Shown in pieces: positions 32,068 through 37,194 of a DNA stretch of 37,194 nucleotides. The position numbers were made by a program, and so were the translations under genes. Numbering within the stretch: the stretch's first letter is position 1; every line of letters begins with the position of its first letter. Under the pieces are notes generated by a model. The model saw only the letters and a program-made list of their open reading frames with translations, was not told where the DNA came from and did no database searches. The DNA comes from Streptomyces inhibens (lineage in GTDB: Bacteria > Actinomycetota > Actinomycetes > Streptomycetales > Streptomycetaceae): assembly GCF_003389455.1 (NCBI RefSeq), contig NZ_QUAC01000019.1, positions 40,172 to 77,365 on the forward strand. Direction: 5' to 3'.

Positions 32068-33678
32068 ATGCACCACACCCCTGCCGATGACTCCGTGAAC
32101 CCCTCCCGCCTCCCCTTCCCCGGCCTGCACCGCCGCGGGTTCCTCGCCGCGGCCGGCGGTATGGCCGGACTCGGCGCGCTCGCGCTCGCCGGCTGCTCCG
32201 GCTCCGGTACCTCGGACGATGCGGGCAACAGTGGCGGCAAGCCCCGGCGCGGCGGCAGACTGCGGGCCGCCTTCGCCGGCGGCGGGGCGAGCGAGACCCT
32301 CGACCCGCACCTCGCCAACCTCTTCGCCGACGCCGCCCGCGCCAAGGCACTCTTCGACAAGCTCGCCGACTACGGAGCCGACCTCTCCGCCGTACCGCGG
32401 CTCGCCTCCTCCTGGGAGCCCAACGCCGGCCTGGACCGCTGGACGGTCCGGCTGCGCAAGGCGACCTTCCACAACGGCAAGCCGGTCACCGCGCGCGACG
32501 TCCTCTACAGCTACCGCCGCATCGCCGATCCGGCCCAGGCGTTCCGTGCCAAGGCGTCGCTGGAGCCCATCGACCTCAAGGCGAGCCGCGCCGTGGACGA
32601 CCGGACGGTGTCCTTCGTACTGAAGCGGCCGACCGCCGAATTCCCCAACCTGCTGGCCGCCTTCGGCGCGTACATCGTCCCCGAAGGAGCCCACGACTTC
32701 GACCACCGGCCGGTCGGCAGCGGCCCCTTCCGCTTCGTGTCGTTCACCCCCGGCCGGTCCGCCGTCTTCCGGCGCAACGACGACTACTGGGACGGCGCAC
32801 CGCACCTGGACGAGCTGGAGTTCGTCGTCGCCAACGAGGAGTCCGCGCGCATCAACTCCCTGCTCGGCGGCCAGGTCGAGTACGCCCACGAGCTGACGCC
32901 GACCACCGCCCGCGCGCACGAGGGCAAGGGGCAGATCGAGATCGTACGGCTGCGCAACAGCGCCATGCAGGGCTTCGCGATGAAGACCGACCGGGCGCCC
33001 TTCGACGACAAGCGGGTCCGTGAGGCGTTCTTCCTGATCGCCGACCGCAAGGAGCTGGTCGACGGCGCACTGTCCGGCGCCGGCGAGATCGGCAACGACC
33101 TCTTCGGCAAGGGCTACCAGTACTACGCCGACGGCCTGCCGCAGCGCGCACAGGACCTGGACCGGGCCCGCCATCTGCTGAAGAAGGCCGGCGCCGACGG
33201 GCTGAAGGTCACCCTGGACACCTCCGCCGTGGCTGCCGGGTTCACCGAAGCCGCCGCGATCTTCCGGGATCAGGCCGCCAAGGCCGGGGTGAAGGTGAAG
33301 GTGGCGATGGGCAGCAAGGACAGCTACTGGCAGGACACCCTCGACTCCGGAACCCTGTCCTGCTACCGCTCCGGCGCGATGCCCATCGAATCGCACTTCT
33401 CCCAGCGGCTGCTGACCAACTCCACCACCAACGCCACCAAGTGGCGGCACAAGGACTTCGACGCGCTCTACCGACAGGCCCAGTCCACCAAGAACACCCA
33501 GGACCGCGCCGCCGTCTACGCCCGCATGCAGCGCCAGCTGTACGCCGAAGGCGGCTTTCTCGTCTGGGGATTCGCCGACTGGATTCTCGGCACCGCCCGC
33601 ACCGTCCGAGGCGTCGCACACCGGGCACCCGCCAACACCCTGGACTGGGCCCGCTTCGACAAGGTGTGGTTCGCATGA
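32068..33678 (+). CDS. ABC transporter substrate-binding lipoprotein (SBP family 5)
   Basis: 536 aa. The N-terminus has twin arginines, HRRGFLAA (R22-R23), and a lipobox LAGC with C43: probably a Tat-exported lipoprotein. The mature protein is family 5 (DppA/OppA/NikA): GGRLRAAF, ETLDPHLAN, SSWEPNAGLDRWTVRLRKATFHNGKPVTARDV and PVGSGPFRFVSF. This family binds peptides, nickel chelates or other oligomers. It is followed by both permeases and the ATPase without gaps. In a Zur-box operon beside a small synthase set it likely captures the metal-loaded product. Confidence 0.93.
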   Translation: MHHTPADDSVNPSRLPFPGLHRRGFLAAAGGMAGLGALALAGCSGSGTSDDAGNSGGKPRRGGRLRAAFAGGGASETLDPHLANLFADAARAKALFDKLADYGADLSAVPRLASSWEPNAGLDRWTVRLRKATFHNGKPVTARDVLYSYRRIADPAQAFRAKASLEPIDLKASRAVDDRTVSFVLKRPTAEFPNLLAAFGAYIVPEGAHDFDHRPVGSGPFRFVSFTPGRSAVFRRNDDYWDGAPHLDELEFVVANEESARINSLLGGQVEYAHELTPTTARAHEGKGQIEIVRLRNSAMQGFAMKTDRAPFDDKRVREAFFLIADRKELVDGALSGAGEIGNDLFGKGYQYYADGLPQRAQDLDRARHLLKKAGADGLKVTLDTSAVAAGFTEAAAIFRDQAAKAGVKVKVAMGSKDSYWQDTLDSGTLSCYRSGAMPIESHFSQRLLTNSTTNATKWRHKDFDALYRQAQSTKNTQDRAAVYARMQRQLYAEGGFLVWGFADWILGTARTVRGVAHRAPANTLDWARFDKVWFA

Positions 33679-34628
33679 CCGGACTGCGGCAGTGGCTGCT
33701 GCGCCGCCTGTTGCTCGGTACGGGGCAGCTGGTGGCCGTCGTACTGCTCGTCTTCGCCCTCACCGAGGCGCTGCCGGGCGACGCCGCGGTCGCGCTCGCC
33801 GGCGACCAGCCCGACCCCGAACGCATCGCGGCCCTGCGCACCGCGATGCACCTGGACCGGCCCGCGTACGAGCGCCTGGCGGACTGGGCGGCCGGCCTGC
33901 TGCACGGTGACTTCGGCACCTCCCTGGTGTCGGGCCGGCCCGTCAGCTCCTACCTCGCCGACGGCTTCGGCCCGACCGTGCTGCTCGCCGCGCTCACGGT
34001 CGTCCTGCTGGTGCCAGTCGCCGGCGGCCTGGGTGTCCTGGCCGCCCGGCACGAGGGACGGTTCACGGACCGCCTCATCAGTTCCGTGACCCTGGCCGTC
34101 TACGCGGTACCGGAGTTCGCCCTCGGCATCTTGCTGGTCACCGTCTTCGCGCTGCGCCTCGGCTGGCTTCCGCCGACCGCCGTCGGCTACGGCGCCGATC
34201 TGCCGGCCCATCCCGCGGTGCTGGTGCTGCCCGTACTGGTCCTGCTCTCCCGGCCGGTCTGCTCGCTGGCGCGCCTGGTCCGCGCCGGCATGATCGACGC
34301 GCTGGCCGCGCCGTACGCCGCGCAGGCCCGCCGCTACGGCATCCCGGGCGCGCGCATCCGGTATGCGCACGCCCTCCCCAACGCCCTCGCGCCCGCTGCC
34401 CAGCAACTCGCCCGCACGGTCGACTGGCTGCTGTGCGGTGTCATCGTCGTGGAGGCCCTGTTCGTGATCCCCGGACTCGGAACGGTCCTGATGAACGCCG
34501 TCGCGGAACGCGATGTCCCCGTCATCCAGGGCCTTGCGATCGTCTTCGGCCTCACCGCCGTCGTCCTCAACCTCGGTGCGGACGTGGTCGCCCACCGCTT
34601 CGCACCCCGTGCGCTGGTGGCGGCATGA
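33675..34628 (+). CDS. ABC transporter permease (DppB/NikB type)
   Basis: 317 aa, six predicted helices. Begins MTGLRQWLLRRLLLGTGQLVAVVLLVFALTEALPGD, the characteristic first helix and LPGD of DppB-like permeases. The EAA loop reads ARLVRAGMIDALAAPYAAQARRYGIPGARI, the contact for the ATPase. VVEALFVIPGLGTVLMNAV near the end is also conserved. ATGA overlap with the binding-protein gene and overlap with the second permease. Confidence 0.94.
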   Translation: MTGLRQWLLRRLLLGTGQLVAVVLLVFALTEALPGDAAVALAGDQPDPERIAALRTAMHLDRPAYERLADWAAGLLHGDFGTSLVSGRPVSSYLADGFGPTVLLAALTVVLLVPVAGGLGVLAARHEGRFTDRLISSVTLAVYAVPEFALGILLVTVFALRLGWLPPTAVGYGADLPAHPAVLVLPVLVLLSRPVCSLARLVRAGMIDALAAPYAAQARRYGIPGARIRYAHALPNALAPAAQQLARTVDWLLCGVIVVEALFVIPGLGTVLMNAVAERDVPVIQGLAIVFGLTAVVLNLGADVVAHRFAPRALVAA

Positions 34629-35530
34629 CCACACCGGCAACCGGCGCTCCGCCGACCGGAGCTCCACCCCTCGTCACCGCCCGCGCGCGCCCCGGCCGCT
34701 TCGCCGTCGCCCTGCTGATCATCGGCGTCCCGCTCGTCCTCGCCCTCCTCGGGCCGCTGTTCGCCGGCGAGGCCGGACCGCGCGCCGCCTCCTTCACCCT
34801 GGGCGGCGGACACTGGGCCGGCACCGACTTCGTCGGCCGGGATGTCTGGCGGCAGGTGCTGCTCGGCGGCCGCCCGGTGGTCGTGACCGCGCTCGCCGCA
34901 ACAGCGCTGGCCTACGCGGTGGCGCTACCGCTGGGCCTGATCAGCGCACTGACCCACCGCACCTGGCTCGAAGAGCTGCTGATGCGGCCCCTGGACGTCG
35001 TGCTCGCCGTGCCGTCCCTGCTCCTCATCCTGCTGGTGGCGGCGGTCCTGGCACCCGGCCCGATGGGCCTTGCGCTCCTGGTGGCCCTGGTCAACATCCC
35101 GGATGCCGCCCGGATCATCCGGGCCACCGCGGCCGAGGCGGCCTCCCGCCCCGCGGTCGAGGCGCTGCGTATGCAGGGCGAAACCTGGTGGCGGATGGCC
35201 GTCGGCTACGTCGGCCGCTCGGCCCTGCGCACCCTCGCCACCGACGCCGGGGTCCGGCTCACCGGCGTGCTGTATCTGGTCGCCACGGCAGCCTTCCTCG
35301 GCGTCGGCGTCGAACCGGACGCCGCCGACTGGGCGGTGATGGTGGACCGCAATCGGACGGGGCTGTTTGTGCAGCCCTGGGCCGTGGTGGTGCCGGCGCT
35401 GCTGATCGTGGGGCTGACCGTGGGGGTCAATCTGTTGGTCGACGCGGCGTTGGCCACGCGTGAGAGGCGCGTGCGCCCCGGCCGCAAACCGGGGGAAAAG
35501 CCGGGGGAAATGGGGGAGAGCAGTCCGTGA
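34625..35530 (+). CDS. ABC transporter permease (DppC/NikC type)
   Basis: 301 aa. The N-terminal helix follows a Pro/Thr-rich start; then GGGHWAGTDFVGRDVWRQVLLGGRPVVVTAL, the typical 'GTD-GRD' block of DppC-like permeases. The EAA-type loop is RIIRATAAEAASRPAVEALRMQGETWWRM. The tail RERRVRPGRKPGEKPGEMGE is charged and cytoplasmic. It pairs with the DppB-like permease directly upstream (4-base overlap), and its stop overlaps the ATPase GTG. Confidence 0.94.
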   Translation: MTTPATGAPPTGAPPLVTARARPGRFAVALLIIGVPLVLALLGPLFAGEAGPRAASFTLGGGHWAGTDFVGRDVWRQVLLGGRPVVVTALAATALAYAVALPLGLISALTHRTWLEELLMRPLDVVLAVPSLLLILLVAAVLAPGPMGLALLVALVNIPDAARIIRATAAEAASRPAVEALRMQGETWWRMAVGYVGRSALRTLATDAGVRLTGVLYLVATAAFLGVGVEPDAADWAVMVDRNRTGLFVQPWAVVVPALLIVGLTVGVNLLVDAALATRERRVRPGRKPGEKPGEMGESSP

Positions 35531-37143
35531 ACGACAAGGAAGTTGCCCAGGTCCGGGACCTGCGCGTCGAAATCGGTGGCAGGGCGATCGTCGACGGGGT
35601 GAGCCTGCGGATGCTGCCCGGCAAGATCACCGCCCTGGTCGGCGCCTCCGGCAGCGGCAAGACCACCACCGGCCTCGCCCTGCTGGGCACATACCCGCCC
35701 GGCGCCAGGGTGACCGGCGAGATCCGCGTCCCCGAGGGCATCGTCGGCTACGTACCGCAGCACCCCGCCACCGTCCTCAACCCCGCCCGCCCCATATCCG
35801 CCCTCCTCCGGGACATCGCACGCACCCAGGTACGCCATCTGCCCCGCCGCGACCGCCGCCCCGCCATCCAGGAACGTATCCAGCACGCGCTCACCCGGGC
35901 CCAGCTCCCCGACGGCGAAGCCCTGCTGTCCCGCTACCCCCACCAGCTCTCCGGCGGACAACAGCAACGCGTCGTCCTCGCACAGGCCCTGCTGACCGGC
36001 GCCCGGGCAGTCGTCGCGGACGAACCGACCACCGGCCAGGACGCCCTGACGAAGCGTCACCTGACCACTCAGCTGGCCGCCGTGGCCCGGCAGGGCATCG
36101 CCGTACTGCTCCTGAGCCACGACCTGGATGTCGTCCGTGCGCTGGCCGACGAGGTCCATGTCATGCGCGCCGGCCGCATCGTGGAGTCCGGCCCGCCGGA
36201 ACGGCTGTGGCGCGCGCCGCAGCACCCCTGGACCCGCGAACTCCTCTCCGGCCCCGCCTCCGCCCCTGCTTCCACCGAGGTCAAGCCGGAGACAACGACG
36301 GCCACGACGGCCGGCGCCGGCGATGATGGCGCCGACGCCGATGACCACGAGGCCGTACTGCGGATACGCGGCCTCACCGCCCGCCACGACACCACCACCG
36401 TCCTGCACAGCACCGATCTCCTCCTCCACCCCGGCACCGGCCTGGCCGTCGTGGGCCGCTCCGGCAGCGGCAAGACCACCCTCGCCCGCTGCCTGGCCGG
36501 TCTGCACCGGACCTACGGCGGCGAGGTCCTGCTCGACGGCGTCCCGCTGCCCCGCAGCCTCCGTGCCCGAAGCCGTCGGCAACTGGCCGCGGTGCAGTAC
36601 GTCTTCCAGGACGCCCGCGCCGCATTCGACGAGCACCGCCCGGTCGTCGACCAGGTGGCCCGCACCGCGATACGCCTGCGCCACGTCCCCCGGTCGGAAG
36701 CCGTGGCCGAGGCGGAGCGCACCCTGACCTCCCTCGGCCTCGCCGTCGACCTCGTACGCCGCAAGCCCGGGCAGCTCTCCGGCGGCGAACTCCAGCGTGC
36801 CGCGCTGGCCCGTGCGCTCATGGCCCACCCCCGGGTACTGATCTGCGACGAGATCACCTCCGGCCTGGACAGCATCACCCGCCGCGGGCTCCTCACCCTC
36901 CTCACCGACCTCCTGCACACCCGCCCGGACCTCTCCCTGGTCCTGATCACCCACGACCTCGACACCGCCACCCTGGCCGACCGGATCGCCGTGCTCGACT
37001 CCGGCCGGCTCGTGGAACAGGGCCCGACCGACCACCTGCTCGCCCACCCCCGGCATCCGCTCACCGCCTCCTTGCTCCAGGCGTCCCCCCACCTCGCATC
37101 CGCGACGCGGGACGAGCGGACGAGCGGGGTCCGGACCGGATAG
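35527..37143 (+). CDS. Double ABC ATPase (fused DppD-DppF-type)
   Basis: 538 aa with two nucleotide-binding domains. NBD1: Walker A GASGSGKT (39-46), signature LSGGQQQR, Walker B VVADEPT, switch His in LLLSHDLD. An acidic, Thr/Ala-rich linker (about 245-275) follows. NBD2: Walker A GRSGSGKT (310-317), signature LSGGELQR, Walker B VLICDEIT (Ile where Pro or Ala is usual), switch His in LITHDLD. This replaces the two separate ATPases of Dpp/Opp/Nik systems, so with the binding protein and the two permeases the importer is complete. GTG 35527 overlaps the permease stop. It is the last gene; a hairpin follows. Confidence 0.95.
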   Translation: MNDKEVAQVRDLRVEIGGRAIVDGVSLRMLPGKITALVGASGSGKTTTGLALLGTYPPGARVTGEIRVPEGIVGYVPQHPATVLNPARPISALLRDIARTQVRHLPRRDRRPAIQERIQHALTRAQLPDGEALLSRYPHQLSGGQQQRVVLAQALLTGARAVVADEPTTGQDALTKRHLTTQLAAVARQGIAVLLLSHDLDVVRALADEVHVMRAGRIVESGPPERLWRAPQHPWTRELLSGPASAPASTEVKPETTTATTAGAGDDGADADDHEAVLRIRGLTARHDTTTVLHSTDLLLHPGTGLAVVGRSGSGKTTLARCLAGLHRTYGGEVLLDGVPLPRSLRARSRRQLAAVQYVFQDARAAFDEHRPVVDQVARTAIRLRHVPRSEAVAEAERTLTSLGLAVDLVRRKPGQLSGGELQRAALARALMAHPRVLICDEITSGLDSITRRGLLTLLTDLLHTRPDLSLVLITHDLDTATLADRIAVLDSGRLVEQGPTDHLLAHPRHPLTASLLQASPHLASATRDERTSGVRTG

Positions 37144-37170
37144 CCCGGGTACGGACACTCGGGCCCTGGG

Positions 37171-37194
37171 GCCCGCGGCTAGGTCGCCGCGGGC
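37171..37194. terminator. Hairpin terminator after the ABC operon
   Basis: GCCCGCGGC (37171-37179), loop TAGGTC and GCCGCGGGC (37186-37194) form a perfect 9-bp stem 27 bases after the ATPase stop. The right arm ends at the window edge, so the following bases are unseen. Confidence 0.7.

Noticed and set aside
31705..33621. 638-codon antisense frame over the binding-protein gene
   Set aside because: Val/Gly/Glu-rich with no motif; shadow of the SBP family 5 gene.
35206..37158. 650-codon antisense frame over the ABC ATPase gene
   Set aside because: The sense strand holds two complete ABC ATPase motif sets; the antisense product has none.

Overview
The window is very GC-rich, uses GTG and TTG starts freely, packs genes with 4-base ATGA/GTGA overlaps, and its products look like those of Streptomyces or a close actinomycete. 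It reads as an accessory stretch of a streptomycete chromosome: several small metabolic and natural-product modules side by side. I saw no rRNA, tRNA, insertion sequence or CRISPR array.

Left part (1-7.7 kb, all minus strand). A DppA-type D-aminopeptidase (cut by the window edge) and a CHMI-like tautomerase lie downstream of a compact set for 4-hydroxyphenylglycine (Hpg). The order of transcription is hydroxymandelate synthase (hmaS), hydroxymandelate oxidase (hmo), a phytanoyl-CoA-dioxygenase-like Fe/2-oxoglutarate enzyme, the aminotransferase hpgT, an EamA exporter and prephenate dehydrogenase. Together they can turn prephenate into L-Hpg. No NRPS is visible, so free Hpg or a small oxidised derivative may be the product.

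7.9-10.1 kb: a dihydroxyacetone-kinase remnant or split system (dhaL, an IclR regulator, dhaM) with no dhaK beside it. Two TTC-N9-GAA palindromes probably mark the IclR operators. 10.1-11.1 kb: a frameshifted membrane-protein gene and an unknown gene. 11.3-13.5 kb: a cyanate detoxification locus (cynR diverging from carbonic anhydrase and cynS). 13.6-19.7 kb: a LysR regulator diverging from an M20 peptidase, an MHS-type transporter, a CaiB-type CoA-transferase and a crotonase that lacks both usual catalytic glutamates; this looks like a catabolic unit of unknown substrate. 19.7-20.9 kb: a decayed kinase gene and a small secreted protein.

20.9-22.1 kb: a graspetide (omega-ester/amide RiPP) pair, precursor tgmA and ATP-grasp ligase tgmB, with no methyltransferase beside them. 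Then come a beta-propeller-like protein and a secreted Tap-like peptidase.

25.5-37.2 kb (all plus strand): an apparent single operon of ten genes ending in a hairpin. It encodes an ATP-grasp ligase, a DUF364-like (putative metal-chelation) protein, a cysteine-synthase-fold PLP enzyme, a dipeptide epimerase, an MFS exporter, a methyltransferase and a complete peptide/nickel-type ABC importer with a double ATPase. A Zur-box-like sequence lies about 95 bases before its first gene. The gene set looks like an NRPS-independent, dipeptide- or opine-like zinc metallophore pathway with its own export and re-uptake. It is the best candidate here for an undescribed system.
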